In this document: in pieces, positions 1 to 9,049 of the stretch
Numbering within the stretch: the first letter of the stretch is position 1
Layout of the letters: each line of letters starts with the position of its first letter
Assembly: GCA_013289665.1 (NCBI GenBank)
Contig: JABCZN010000005.1
Location: 171,810-235,809, forward strand
DNA length: 64,000 nucleotides
Direction: 5' to 3'
Source of the DNA: Acidobacteriota bacterium
GTDB lineage: Bacteria; Acidobacteriota; Terriglobia; Acidiferrales; UBA7541
The notes under the pieces: model-generated
What the model was told of the DNA's origin: nothing
The model's database searches: none
Seen by the model: only the letters and a program-made list of their open reading frames with translations
Position numbers and translations under genes: made by a program

Positions 1-1
1 A

Positions 2-43
2 CGGCTTGCCGAAGCCCAGGCACAGGTGGCGGGTTTCCGGTGA
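2..43 (+). CDS. 3' end of an unidentified gene entering from the left edge
   Basis: One frame is open from base 2 and ends in TGA at 41-43, coding 13 residues that read RLAEAQAQVAGFR. The codons look ordinary for this genome and the stop sits 12 bases before the stop of the convergent porin gene, as expected for a tail-to-tail pair. Thirteen residues are too few to identify a family, and the frame could be open by chance. Confidence 0.3.
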   Translation, partial: RLAEAQAQVAGFR

Positions 44-54
44 GCCGAGCCTGC

Positions 55-1491
55 CTAGAATTCGACGTGCAGCCGCAGGGTGGGAACAATCACAGGGCCG
101 CGGTCGGCGTTGTATCCGGGATTGACCATGTACTCGAGGCCGAGAGCAGGGAAAATCCCACGCCAGGCATGCAGCGTGTAAAAACCTTCCAGAATGTTTT
201 CCCGCGAATAATTTAATCTCCCGTCACCCAACAGAAATCCCAACCCGCCAAGGCTAAGGTAACGGGCGTGGTCGTGGCTGATACCATTCGTGACAAAGAC
301 GAGACCAATACGGTCGTACTTGCGGCCCCAGCGGCCGCCGTTGCCGGCCGCGCCAAACTGCCAGGTCTGGTCCACTTCGGTGTAAGCATAGGATTCGTGC
401 CGGCCTTCGTTCCATCCCCAACGTCCGAACAAGCCGAGCCAATCGGCGAGGGGTTGTTCAAAATTGGCGCCGAAGCCGTATTTCACGGTGGTCTCGAGAG
501 GATGATTGGTGATTTCAGGAACCGGCGAGGTGGGATTCGCCAGCCAGGAATTCACTGCATCGCGATAGTCGCCCATGTTGGCGTGATTTGCGTAGCTGAG
601 CAAGCGGAGGACGCCCGCGGGGCGGTGCTTTAGAACTTTGCCGTGGAGTTCGAGTTCGATGTTTTCCGAGTGTGCCCGGCCGACGTCCGCATCGAGATGG
701 ATCCCGTTGGCGACTTTGGGCATGAGCGCTTCGGCAAACCGGATGACGTAATTTTTGTCGTGATATTCCAGCAGAGCCGCAAAAGTGTAACCCCGGGTAT
801 CCGCGGCGTAGTCGTAGGCCCCATTGTTGTCGACGGCCCAGTTCATGAACTGCAGGTTGCTGTCGGTGCCATAGGTGTTGAAATCGAAGAAATCGGCGAG
901 GCCCATTTTTCCGAAACGGAACTCCAAGCGGCGTTCGGGGAGTTCGCGGAAGAGTGAAAAAGGGGTGCGTTCGGAAGCGATTTTCTTGCCGCCGAGGGGA
1001 ATGATCTGGTGCCACATGAGACGGGCAACATAGGGAGCTTTGCTGAGCGTGGGGTTGCGGACGACGTCAAGGTTGAAGAATCCCGCGACGCCAAGGGCTT
1101 CGGCCAAGCCGTGGCCGCCGGTTTCCTGGACATCACAGAGGAATTCCGTCGTTTTCGTCACGCGCAACCCGGTATACAGGGTGAACACGCGGGAACTGGC
1201 ATCCTGCGCTTCGGGAGTGAGGCTGTTTTTCCCCTGATAGGGCGAATGAAACGCGGGATGCCATTGGGAAATAAAATTGGCCTGGCCGGAGAGCCATAAG
1301 CGATCCCACTCGCCGTGAGGAATCATCGTAGGGGGAGGATCGTCCGCTTGCGGGGCGGCAGTGTCGTCGGACACCGGGGGAGTCCCGAGCGAAGAATCCG
1401 GTTGCTGCGCCACCACGGCGTGGATGGGAAGCAGGCAAAGCGAAGCCAGGAGCAGGTGCCTCGAGCGGCGAGTTGGAGAAGGTGCAGGCAT
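55..1491 (-). CDS. OprB-like carbohydrate-selective porin
   Basis: A 478-residue protein with a cleavable signal peptide (about residues 1-28, ending near AVVAQQ), a Pro-rich linker, then a long alternation of short hydrophobic and aromatic strands ending in a terminal Phe (LHVEF), the usual C-terminus of an outer-membrane beta-barrel. Motifs such as RFGKMGLADFFDFN and LGFLLGDG are typical of the OprB family, which lets sugars and other small solutes cross the outer membrane. The first ATG is used because the signal peptide begins there. There is no partner transporter next to it. The family call is firm; the substrate cannot be read from the sequence. Confidence 0.82.
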   Translation of the reverse strand: MPAPSPTRRSRHLLLASLCLLPIHAVVAQQPDSSLGTPPVSDDTAAPQADDPPPTMIPHGEWDRLWLSGQANFISQWHPAFHSPYQGKNSLTPEAQDASSRVFTLYTGLRVTKTTEFLCDVQETGGHGLAEALGVAGFFNLDVVRNPTLSKAPYVARLMWHQIIPLGGKKIASERTPFSLFRELPERRLEFRFGKMGLADFFDFNTYGTDSNLQFMNWAVDNNGAYDYAADTRGYTFAALLEYHDKNYVIRFAEALMPKVANGIHLDADVGRAHSENIELELHGKVLKHRPAGVLRLLSYANHANMGDYRDAVNSWLANPTSPVPEITNHPLETTVKYGFGANFEQPLADWLGLFGRWGWNEGRHESYAYTEVDQTWQFGAAGNGGRWGRKYDRIGLVFVTNGISHDHARYLSLGGLGFLLGDGRLNYSRENILEGFYTLHAWRGIFPALGLEYMVNPGYNADRGPVIVPTLRLHVEF

Positions 1492-1562
1492 CTTAACTAT
1501 AGTGAACTAATTTCATAAAGTATGATTAATAAGCGCCGTTGTCAAGCACGGGTACCCGGATC

Positions 1563-1585
1563 CCGGGCGGCTTCGCTTCGCCCGG
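1563..1585. terminator. GC-rich hairpin after the M23 peptidase gene
   Basis: CCGGGCG and CGCCCGG form a perfect 7-bp stem around a 9-base loop, about 110 bases past the stop of the minus-strand peptidase gene. There is no run of T on either side, so it may act as an RNA 3' end structure rather than a classical intrinsic terminator. Confidence 0.3.
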
Positions 1586-1695
1586 TCCGATTCTCCTGGC
1601 TTTGCCCGGCCTGCATCGGCTACCCCGTCTGAGGAGAATGCCCCAGCAACGGCTTGAAATGCGTGAACAGGCCGTAACAAACAGGCTGCGGAGCG

Positions 1696-2616
1696 TCAAG
1701 GCAGGCGCTGCACGAGCTCGAGGGCGTTGACGCGGGCGTGGTCAATGGTGAGACCCCAGTGGAGATGCGGGCCGGTGACCCGGCCGGTCGAGCCGACTTT
1801 GCCGATTTCGGCCGACGTTTGAACGGCATCGCCTGTATGCGCCTCGATTTCCGAGAGATGCGCGTAAAGCGTGTAGATCCCGTAGCCGTGGTCGATCACC
1901 ACGGTGTTCCCGGAATAGTAGAGATCCTCAGCGAGGACGACTCTGCCGGATTGCGCCGCATACACAGGCGTACCGGCGGTGGCGGCGAAATCAACACCCG
2001 TGTGCGGTGAGCGGGCTTCGCCGTTCAGGACGCGGCGGCGGCCGAAATTCCGGCCGGTGCTGACACCCTTCAAGGGCAGAACGAACTTCCCTTTCCACAA
2101 TACCTCGGGCGTAACCGTGTCGTAGATGGCCTTCATTTTTTTCTGGTCTTCCTCGACGCGCTTCTGCTGCTCCGGATCCGGGTGGACAAACTGCTCTTCG
2201 ACCGTGAGGCGTTCGATGGGAAATATTCCGGCTCGTACGGTGACGGGGAAGCTGCAGGCGAGGGGTTTGCCATCTGCGGCCGACCAGGAGATTTTCCACT
2301 CGTAGCGGCCCGGTGGCTTTTCCAGGTCCACGCCGAGAAGCGCGTGGAGCCGGGCGGAGGAAGGAGTCTCGCGCCAGACAGGGATCGGCCTGCCATCCCA
2401 CTCCGCAGTGAATTCCTGAGAAGTTTTGGCGCCGGAAATTTCGGCGAGCAGAAGGCCGCCCTGCGAGGCGGTGGCGGAACTCAACTTGAGGACGATTCCC
2501 GAGCCGCAGGTTTTCCGGACGGGCGCCTGGACCGGCTGCTTGCCATGAACCGGCCATGCCAGGAGGCAGCCAGATATCAGCAAGCGGATTACTCTCTTCA
2601 ATTCAGTCGTCTCCAT
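1696..2616 (-). CDS. secreted M23-family metallopeptidase (LytM/peptidoglycan endopeptidase type)
   Basis: I place the start at the internal ATG (METTELKRV), which gives 306 residues and puts a signal peptide (RLLISGCLLAWPVHG) at the N-terminus; the ORF track runs 43 codons further upstream through unlikely sequence. The middle is an Ig-like or linker region. The C-terminal third carries the M23 zinc-site motifs HTGVDFAA (HxxxD) and PHLHWGL (HxH) with the Gly-rich core between. Such enzymes cut peptide cross-links in peptidoglycan. All zinc ligands are present, so activity is plausible. No ribosome binding site is obvious before either start. Confidence 0.87.
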   Translation of the reverse strand: METTELKRVIRLLISGCLLAWPVHGKQPVQAPVRKTCGSGIVLKLSSATASQGGLLLAEISGAKTSQEFTAEWDGRPIPVWRETPSSARLHALLGVDLEKPPGRYEWKISWSAADGKPLACSFPVTVRAGIFPIERLTVEEQFVHPDPEQQKRVEEDQKKMKAIYDTVTPEVLWKGKFVLPLKGVSTGRNFGRRRVLNGEARSPHTGVDFAATAGTPVYAAQSGRVVLAEDLYYSGNTVVIDHGYGIYTLYAHLSEIEAHTGDAVQTSAEIGKVGSTGRVTGPHLHWGLTIDHARVNALELVQRLP

Positions 2617-2797
2617 GGAGATGTGTTGGCCGCGCCAGGCTGGCATATGGAAGATTATGCGGCCATGTGGCCGAAGCAGCAGAAAAATCCGCGGCCGGTG
2701 CGGGCAGAGAGTAAAGAAGATGTTCCGCGAGCGAACCGGTTCCAATCTAATTCTGAGGACGCTTTTATTTCTGGCTACCGATCGTAGGGAAGCAGAG

Positions 2798-3397
2798 CTA
2801 GATTTTCAGGCCCAGCACGCGGACGAGCTTTTCCTCCAGGCGTTTCAATTCCTGTTCCCGCGCGTGCTCTTCGCGGGTGCGGTCGTTGAGGGCTTCCTTG
2901 AGGAGTTGCAGATTTTGCCGGAGTTCCATTTGTCCGAGAGCCAGGCGGCTCAAGGCCCACAAGGCTTCTTTCTGTTCGGAGTCCAGTTCGCGCGGCTGCC
3001 GGTCAATGACGCAGAGAGTGCCCAGGGCAAAGCCGTCTTCATTGACGATGGGCGCACCCGTATAAAAGCGGATGTGGGGCTCACCCAAGACCATGGGATT
3101 GTCCTTGAAGCGGGGGTCCTTCAAGGTGTCGGGAACGATGAAGAGATCCTCTTGCTGGATGGCATGAGCGCAAAAAGAAGTGTCTTTTGGAGTTTCACGG
3201 ATCTGGACACCGACTCTCGATTTGAACCATTGTCGGTGTTCGTCGACGAGAGAAAGCATGGCGATCGGGGTCTTGCAGATGTAGGCCGCAAGAGTCACCA
3301 GGTCATCAAAGGTCTGCTCAGGTTCGGTATCGAGAATCGCGTAGCGATCCAGGGCCGCGACTCGGGCGGCTTCCTGGGAGGGAGCAGGTGCATCCAT
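2798..3397 (-). CDS. GAF-domain sensor protein
   Basis: The chosen start (MDAPAPSQEA) is preceded by GGAGG five bases upstream; the longer ORF in the track begins in sequence that does not look coding. The 199-residue product has the short N-terminal motif RYAILDTEPEQTFDDLV followed by a GAF domain (about residues 25-155, with SFCAHAI and LGTLCVIDRQPR), then a C-terminal coiled coil rich in Glu/Arg/Leu. This arrangement normally sits at the front of histidine kinases or cyclases; here no catalytic domain follows, so it is a stand-alone GAF protein, possibly a binding or dimerising regulator. Ligand unknown. Confidence 0.8.
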   Translation of the reverse strand: MDAPAPSQEAARVAALDRYAILDTEPEQTFDDLVTLAAYICKTPIAMLSLVDEHRQWFKSRVGVQIRETPKDTSFCAHAIQQEDLFIVPDTLKDPRFKDNPMVLGEPHIRFYTGAPIVNEDGFALGTLCVIDRQPRELDSEQKEALWALSRLALGQMELRQNLQLLKEALNDRTREEHAREQELKRLEEKLVRVLGLKI

Positions 3398-3769
3398 GGC
3401 CGCCTCCGTCCGTGTACCCGCCCGGGGTGGGAAGGGCAGGATTGGGAAAGGCATCATACTCCAGCCGCAGGCTTGCTGCACAGCACAAGGCCGACAAGGC
3501 CACCTCAGGGGACAAAGGCAGGTCGGCTTCCGACTCGCCATCTGCCCGGAACTAGCCCGACGAGTGCAGGCAGCCATCGACCGGAGCACGGAGTTCAACA
3601 GATTCTTTTCTACCTGAAGCTGGTTCGCTCAGCGCGGGGGGATTCTGGCTCCGGCGCCCCAGCGGGCTCAGGCGGGTTTAGTCTGAGATTCCGGGAACTG
3701 GGAACTGTCCTCTGACTTTTTCCTATAGCTTATAGTGGCTCCGAACTTCACGCCGGCAAAGAGGTGACC

Positions 3770-5335
3770 ATGGTCTCTGCTGTTGTGCCTGCTGCCTCGG
3801 AACGGGTGAAGCCTCATCGCCGGTTCACCTCGGGCCCTGCAATTGTTCTTTACTTGGCGTTGGCCAAACTTCTGCTCCATCTGCTCACCGCAACCCGTTA
3901 CGGTATCTTCCGTGACGAGATGTATTACCTGGCGTGCTCTCAGCACCTTGCCTGGGGCTATGTTGACCACCCGCCCGCGAATGTATTCATCGCCTGGTTC
4001 GCCCGGCACGCGTTCGGCGATTCATTGCTGGGGTTGCGCCTGTTGCCGGCCATCGCGGGAGCGGCGCTCGTCTGGATGGCGGGACAGTTGGCGCGCGAGA
4101 TGGGCGGGGGGCGCTTTGCCCAGTCTCTGGCCGCATTGGCCGTGATCCCGGTCCCGATCTACCTGATCATGCACCACTGGCTGACCATGAACGCCTTTGA
4201 GCCGCTTCTCTGGATGGGCTGCCTGTGGTGCGTGGTGCGGGCGATCAACAGCGGCGAGCCTCGATACTGGTTCTGGTTCGGCGTGCTCACAGGGGTTGGG
4301 CTCGAGACCAAGTACTCCATCGCTTTTCTTGTGTCCGGTGTACTTGTCGGAGTCCTTCTCGGTCCCGAGCGTCGATTTCTCAAGAGCGGCTGGTTGGGGT
4401 TGGGGGTGCTGGTGGCGGCAGCCATCGCCCTACCCAACTTCGTGTGGCAACTCGAACACGACTTTCCTTTCCTGCAACTCCTGCACAACATTCGCATGGG
4501 CAATCGAGACATCGTCCGGGGCCCTCTGAGCTTCCTCGCCGACCAGGCAGCCATCATCAATCCCATCCTTTTGCCGCTGTGGGCGGGAGGGTTGCTCTGG
4601 CTTTTTTTCGGGCGCGAAGGCCGTCGGTATCGCTCGCTCGGCTGGGCCAGCGTGGTGGTGGTGACGTTGTTCATTGTCCTCAAGGGCAAGAACTATTATG
4701 TTGCGCCGATCTACCCTGTGCTTTTTGCCGCAGGCGCCGTGGGGTTTGAGCGGATCACGAGCCACCGTTTTACCTGGGGACGGCCCGCATACATCGCGGT
4801 GATCGTCGCCGTTGGTGCGCTGCTGACGCCAATTTTATGCCCCATCCTTTCGCCAGAGAACTTCCTCCGCTACCAGGCGGCGCTACACATCGAGCCACCA
4901 GTGGCGGAGCGGCAGAACAACGGTCCGCTGCCGCAATACTTCGCCGACGAGTTCGGCTGGGAGGAGATGGTGCAGCAGGTCGCTCGCGTCTATAACGGCC
5001 TGTCGGCAGAGGAGCGCCGACGGACAGCCATCTTCTCTAACAGCTGGGGGGAAGCAGCGGCGATCGATTTCTTCGGGCCGAGGTACGGCCTCCCGCGAGC
5101 GATCAGCATGCACAACAACTACTGGTATTGGGGGCCGCGTGACTACACAGGTGACATCGTAATCGTCCTAGGGAGCGATGGTCAGGGCGACCGTGAGCAC
5201 TTCCAGAGCGTGGAAGCCGCTGGGCGCGTGGAGCATCCCTACTCGCGGCGCGACGAACATTTCACTGTCTGGTTTTGCCGTGGGCTGAATCAGAATCTGC
5301 AGGACCTCTGGCCGAAGTTGAAGAAGTTCAATTGA
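3770..5335 (+). CDS. GT39/ArnT-like membrane glycosyltransferase
   Basis: A 521-residue polytopic membrane protein. The first loop contains RDEMYYLACSQHLAWGYVDHPP, the acidic loop typical of the PMT/ArnT superfamily (GT39/GT83), which transfers sugars from polyprenyl-phosphate donors on the outer face of the membrane. About ten to eleven hydrophobic segments cover residues 20-370, followed by a soluble domain of about 150 residues. The ATG at 3770 has GAGG at a proper distance; a GTG at 3764 in the same frame is the alternative. Acceptor and sugar are not predictable and it is not in a visible glycan cluster. Confidence 0.82.
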   Translation: MVSAVVPAASERVKPHRRFTSGPAIVLYLALAKLLLHLLTATRYGIFRDEMYYLACSQHLAWGYVDHPPANVFIAWFARHAFGDSLLGLRLLPAIAGAALVWMAGQLAREMGGGRFAQSLAALAVIPVPIYLIMHHWLTMNAFEPLLWMGCLWCVVRAINSGEPRYWFWFGVLTGVGLETKYSIAFLVSGVLVGVLLGPERRFLKSGWLGLGVLVAAAIALPNFVWQLEHDFPFLQLLHNIRMGNRDIVRGPLSFLADQAAIINPILLPLWAGGLLWLFFGREGRRYRSLGWASVVVVTLFIVLKGKNYYVAPIYPVLFAAGAVGFERITSHRFTWGRPAYIAVIVAVGALLTPILCPILSPENFLRYQAALHIEPPVAERQNNGPLPQYFADEFGWEEMVQQVARVYNGLSAEERRRTAIFSNSWGEAAAIDFFGPRYGLPRAISMHNNYWYWGPRDYTGDIVIVLGSDGQGDREHFQSVEAAGRVEHPYSRRDEHFTVWFCRGLNQNLQDLWPKLKKFN

Positions 5336-5505
5336 GCTGACTACCCAAAGAATGCTTTCGCGTTATCTCTGGCGATTCTGCCCGAGTCGCGCAAACCGGA
5401 AATTGACCCCCTACAGAGGGAGCAGGTGTTTGGGTGAAACCGGGGGACGTCGTTTACACTAGGCACGGTTCGTTTTCCCGGGGGAAAACCCGTAAAGGAA
5501 AAGCA

Positions 5506-5961
5506 ATGGATGGAAAAATTCAAAAGACCGGTTTGCTGCTGATCCTGATTCTGAGCTGCCAGGTGAGTTGGGCGCAGAAGGGATCCCCAGCCGTTGCCGA
5601 CCGGGAACGCGAGCGGCGAAGTTTTGCGCACAATCTGGTGAAGGCAATCAACGCCGCGGAAGCGGACTACCTGAAGAAACACGACGTTTATGCCAATTGG
5701 GACACGCTCGTGGGAATCGGCGATTTCTCATCGAACGGAACCAAGTGGGCGCCGGCCGAGTTTCCGACGGTGGCGCATGCCCTGTACGGGAATGGAGCGG
5801 AGATCGTACCGGGCTGGCGGCTGCGGCTCGATCTTTCCAGGAGCGGAAAAGCCTACGATTTGCTTCTGGAAGATGTAACCGACCCCAAATGCGGGTATGC
5901 CGTCCTAACCGACGAACGGGGCTTCGTCAGGCAGGCGAAGTCGGTCGACTGCGCTCTCTAG
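5506..5961 (+). CDS. small secreted protein, function unknown
   Basis: The ATG at 5506 follows AAAGGA and starts a clear signal peptide (TGLLLILILSCQVSWAQ). The mature part of about 125 residues has a helix (RRSFAHNLVKAINAAEADYLKKH) followed by what look like beta strands and two Cys residues (DPKCGY, SVDCAL). The helix-then-sheet pattern and the end-of-protein Cys pair recall type IV pilin or pseudopilin heads, but the prepilin peptidase motif is absent, so this is only a structural impression. No operon partner is evident; the next gene is convergent. Confidence 0.65.
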   Translation: MDGKIQKTGLLLILILSCQVSWAQKGSPAVADRERERRSFAHNLVKAINAAEADYLKKHDVYANWDTLVGIGDFSSNGTKWAPAEFPTVAHALYGNGAEIVPGWRLRLDLSRSGKAYDLLLEDVTDPKCGYAVLTDERGFVRQAKSVDCAL

Positions 5962-5971
5962 GGCCACGTCA

Positions 5972-5992
5972 GGATCGGGTGAAACCCGATCC
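5972..5992. terminator. perfect hairpin between convergent genes
   Basis: GGATCGGGT, a GAA loop, then ACCCGATCC make a perfect 9-bp stem with a stable tri-loop, located between the stops of two convergent genes. No U-tract follows on either strand. Its position suggests a bidirectional transcript end. Confidence 0.45.
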
Positions 5993-5996
5993 GTTG

Positions 5997-6350
5997 TCAG
6001 GCGCGGGAGGAGAGTTCAACTCCCTGCTTCGCATGCTGTTGCTTGGGCAAAACCGAGAAATATTTATGGCGGCAGGGTTCGCAGCGAAACGCCGGAATGC
6101 GCAGATTTCGCCACACGAATCCGAACACCGCGTCGACGTGTTCAGGCGAAATACGCTTCAGGGCAAGATTCCCGCAGATCGGGCAATGGGCGTGGAGCGA
6201 ATTCGTCCAGGACATCAGCCGGGAGTGGAAACGGGCTCTGCAACTCTGACAACGCCAGGGGTAGACACCAATTACGCTCAGAATGTAATCGGCCTTGGTT
6301 TGGCGGCGCGACCGGCGTGCACCTTCCTGCTTGCAGATGGGACACTTCAT
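5997..6350 (-). CDS. zinc-ribbon protein, function unknown
   Basis: Starting at MKCPICKQEG gives 117 residues; the ORF track's extra 94 residues upstream cross the promoter region of queF and are not convincing. Three CxxC pairs are visible (CPIC, CQSC and CPIC) plus CEPCRHKYF near the C-terminus, so it probably binds two zinc ions in ribbon folds. This Cys pattern resembles small acidobacterial zinc-ribbon proteins of unknown role. It runs divergently from queF with about 110 bases between starts. No catalytic motif is visible. Confidence 0.7.
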   Translation of the reverse strand: MKCPICKQEGARRSRRQTKADYILSVIGVYPWRCQSCRARFHSRLMSWTNSLHAHCPICGNLALKRISPEHVDAVFGFVWRNLRIPAFRCEPCRHKYFSVLPKQQHAKQGVELSSRA

Positions 6351-6461
6351 CTGAGTGGCTGGATTCCCCTCCGAGTGCCCACAGCATAGGACAGAAGCCA
6401 AGGGGTGGCAAGGGGCGGAGGTACCAGCTTCGCGGGTACAATAGTTTCTCGAGAGGATGCT

Positions 6462-6884
6462 ATGCCGAATTATACCGATGATCACGCCCAGGCCGGGATT
6501 GCCGCAAAGCTGCCGCAGCTGGAAACCTGGCCGAATCAATACCCGGGATACGTCATTACCACGCGATTCCCCGAGTACTCTTCCGTCTGCCCGAAGACCG
6601 GGCTGCCTGATTACGGAACGGTCACCATTCAATACAAGCCGCGGAAGGCTTGTATTGAGCTGAAGTCCCTGAAGATGTATCTGCTGGCGTACCGCAATCT
6701 GGGCATTTTTTACGAAAACGCTGTCAACAAAATGCTGCGCGACATCGTCGAAGCGACCAGGCCCGAGTGGTGCGTGGTGAAGGGCGAATTTACGCCACGG
6801 GGCGGGCTGAACACCTCCATCTTCGCGCGGTGGCCCGAACGCCGGGGTCCGTCGAGCGGTAAAAAAGTGGCCAACTCGCGGTGA
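6462..6884 (+). CDS. queF: NADPH-dependent 7-cyano-7-deazaguanine reductase (preQ0 reductase)
   Basis: QueF reduces preQ0 to preQ1 in queuosine biosynthesis. The 140-residue product is the short, unimodular type. The catalytic Cys lies in YSSVCPKTGLPDYG (Cys43) with the general-acid Asp at residue 50, and the QueF signature ELKSLKMYLLAYRNLG follows, then the substrate-binding FTPRGGLNT region. The ATG at 6462 is preceded by GAGAGG. No other queuosine gene is in the window and I saw no preQ1 riboswitch upstream. Confidence 0.95.
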   Translation: MPNYTDDHAQAGIAAKLPQLETWPNQYPGYVITTRFPEYSSVCPKTGLPDYGTVTIQYKPRKACIELKSLKMYLLAYRNLGIFYENAVNKMLRDIVEATRPEWCVVKGEFTPRGGLNTSIFARWPERRGPSSGKKVANSR

Positions 6885-6967
6885 AGGGCATTAGACTTAG
6901 GCGGAATCTCGTTGGATAATCCCAAAGAGCGAATTCCACGCGAATTGAAATTTTCCGAGGAGGAAGA

Positions 6968-7861
6968 ATGAGCATTTCTCCAAATGTTCCGAGCCCCCAG
7001 GAGTCGTACCACTACGAGGGCGGCGGAACGCCAAGGTGGATCACCATCTTGTTCGCAGTGCTGATTGCCGGAGTTGGGGCCATGGCCTATGCGGGTTATT
7101 CGGCGCAGACCCACCTGCAGCAGGAAGTGACCAAAGCCCAGGATCAGAACAAAATCCTGACCGCGCAGCTCGATGCAGCCAATACCCGGCTGGCCGAGTT
7201 GAAAGGGCGGATGGACGTCACCTCGCAGAAGATCGGCATGACGCAGGCGGAACTCGCGGACGCCCGGAGCCGGGCGGAAGCGATCCGCAAGCAGCAGACG
7301 GCTTCTGATCAAAAGCTGACGGAAAAGATTGCGCAAGCGCAGAAAGAAAGCGAAGCCCAGATCGGGGCCGTGGCAACAGACGTCACGGGCGCCAAGAAAG
7401 ATATTGAATCCACCCGTACGGACCTGGAGGCCACGAAATCCAAACTGGATCGCGCCACCGGGGACATGGGGGTGATGAGCGGACTGATTGCGCACAACCA
7501 TGACGATCTGGAAGAGCTGAGGCGGCGCGGGGACCGGAATTACTTCGAATTCACGGTGCAAAAAGCCAAGACGCCGCAGCGCGTGGGCCCCGTGCAGATG
7601 GCGCTCAACAAGACGGACCCGAAGAAATCCAAGTACACAGTGACGGTGCTGGTCGACGACAAAGCCATCGAGAAGAAGGACAAGACTGCGGGTGAGCCGG
7701 TGCAGTTTTACGTGAAAGGCAGCGCCCGCACGGCGCCGTATGAGGTTGTGGTGTTTGACGTCGGCAAGAATGCGATCACGGGGTATCTGTCGACGCCGAA
7801 GGATGCCGGCAGCGCACCAGCAGCAGCCGCTCCCGCGGCGGCAGCGCCAGCAAAACCCTGA
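6968..7861 (+). CDS. membrane-anchored coiled-coil protein
   Basis: A strong GGAGGAAGA precedes the ATG. The 297-residue product has a short cytoplasmic tail, one transmembrane helix at about residues 24-46 (WITILFAVLIAGVGAMAYAGY), a long heptad-rich coiled coil (about 50-190), and a small beta-rich domain (about 195-275) ending in an Ala/Pro-rich tail. The layout suggests an inner-membrane protein with an extended periplasmic stalk. I do not recognise the C-terminal domain. It is well separated from neighbours and likely monocistronic. Confidence 0.75.
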   Translation: MSISPNVPSPQESYHYEGGGTPRWITILFAVLIAGVGAMAYAGYSAQTHLQQEVTKAQDQNKILTAQLDAANTRLAELKGRMDVTSQKIGMTQAELADARSRAEAIRKQQTASDQKLTEKIAQAQKESEAQIGAVATDVTGAKKDIESTRTDLEATKSKLDRATGDMGVMSGLIAHNHDDLEELRRRGDRNYFEFTVQKAKTPQRVGPVQMALNKTDPKKSKYTVTVLVDDKAIEKKDKTAGEPVQFYVKGSARTAPYEVVVFDVGKNAITGYLSTPKDAGSAPAAAAPAAAAPAKP

Positions 7862-8047
7862 GGAACTTTCGCCGGGCCGGTATTTCGCCGCCGCCCGGTT
7901 AAAGTAATAAACCGGACTCCGGGCCCTGCTCCGCCGACTGAGACCTTACTTCTGGAAACTCAGGCCGGGACAGGGCTTTGGTGTTTCCGGGCTGACAGCT
8001 ACGATTTTGCGTGGCTCTGAATCGTGTTGTCTGGGGAGTTCCCTCCG

Positions 8048-9034
8048 ATGTTCTTGCGCCGCGGCGGTTCCCACATGGTGGCGTTCCTGTTGGTATCCGC
8101 GCTGTTTGCTTGCTGCGGAAATGCTCAGGAAAGTGCGGCCAGCAGTGGCCAAACCATCCGGGTGAATGTCACGAGAGTAAACGTCGGCGTGGTCGTGACC
8201 GACGATAAGGGGAAGTTTGTCGAAGGTCTCGTGCGGGACGCTTTTCACGTGTTCGACAACGGCGCGGAACAACGTATCACAGAGTTTGCGCCCGTCGAAG
8301 ATCCTGGGCAGGTGCTGCTGCTTGTCGAAGCCGGCCCGGCGGCTTATTTCCTGCAAGACGCGAATCTCTTTGCGGCCGACGCGATGATGAAGGGACTCGC
8401 TGAAGGAGATCGCGTGGCGGTGGCCAGATATGCGGACGCGCCGCTTGGGCTGCTGGATTTCACGACCGACAAGGGAGCGGCGCAAGCGGCGTTCAGCAGC
8501 ATACAATTTAACCTGGGATTCGCCGACCTGAACCTTTCGAGCAGCCTGACGAGCGTGCTGGGTTGGCTCGAACAGATCCCGGGGAAGAAAACGATTGTCT
8601 TGATTTCGACCGGAGTGGATACGTCTCCGGCGCTCGCGGCGGCGGCGCTCGAGGCACGGCTGCGTACTGGCGACGTGCGCATCCTCTGCGTTTCAACCAG
8701 CGGGCCGCTGCGCAACGGCAAGCAGGGCAGCAAGGTGAAGATCGAGCAGATGCAGGATGAATTTCAGGCTGCGGATCGCCGGTTGAAGGCGATCGCGGAG
8801 CTTACCGGCGGGCGCGCTTATTTTCCAATGAACGGCAAAGCGTTTCAGGAGACCTACAAAGAGGTTGCGGAGATCGTGCGTCATGAATACAGCCTGGCGT
8901 TCGCGTTGCCCGCTTCCGACGGGGCGTTGCATTCGATTGAGGTGAGGGTGGACCGGTCCGGCGCGGGGGGAAAATCCGCGGCAGCTGCCTATCGCGTGGA
9001 TCACCGGCGGGGATATCAGGCGCCAAAGGAATAA
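8048..9034 (+). CDS. VWFA-related secreted protein
   Basis: A 328-residue protein with a signal peptide (VAFLLVSALFACCGNAQ), an N-terminal motif VNVGVVVTDDKGKFVEGLV leading into FHVFDNGAEQRITEF, then a von Willebrand A-like fold. This is the 'VWFA-related' domain (TIGR03436 type) that is highly expanded in Acidobacteriota. The MIDAS site is degenerate: the usual DxSxS is LLVEAGPAA here, so metal-dependent ligand binding is doubtful. Start is taken at the ATG with GGGGAG upstream; a GTG 24 bases earlier is possible. Role unknown, probably periplasmic or surface adhesion. Confidence 0.8.
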   Translation: MFLRRGGSHMVAFLLVSALFACCGNAQESAASSGQTIRVNVTRVNVGVVVTDDKGKFVEGLVRDAFHVFDNGAEQRITEFAPVEDPGQVLLLVEAGPAAYFLQDANLFAADAMMKGLAEGDRVAVARYADAPLGLLDFTTDKGAAQAAFSSIQFNLGFADLNLSSSLTSVLGWLEQIPGKKTIVLISTGVDTSPALAAAALEARLRTGDVRILCVSTSGPLRNGKQGSKVKIEQMQDEFQAADRRLKAIAELTGGRAYFPMNGKAFQETYKEVAEIVRHEYSLAFALPASDGALHSIEVRVDRSGAGGKSAAAAYRVDHRRGYQAPKE

Positions 9035-9049
9035 GCGGGAGAGGAATCG

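Noticed and set aside
6405-6500. preQ1 riboswitch ahead of queF
   Set aside because: I could not build the small pseudoknot with its A-rich tail and conserved C; the leader is short.
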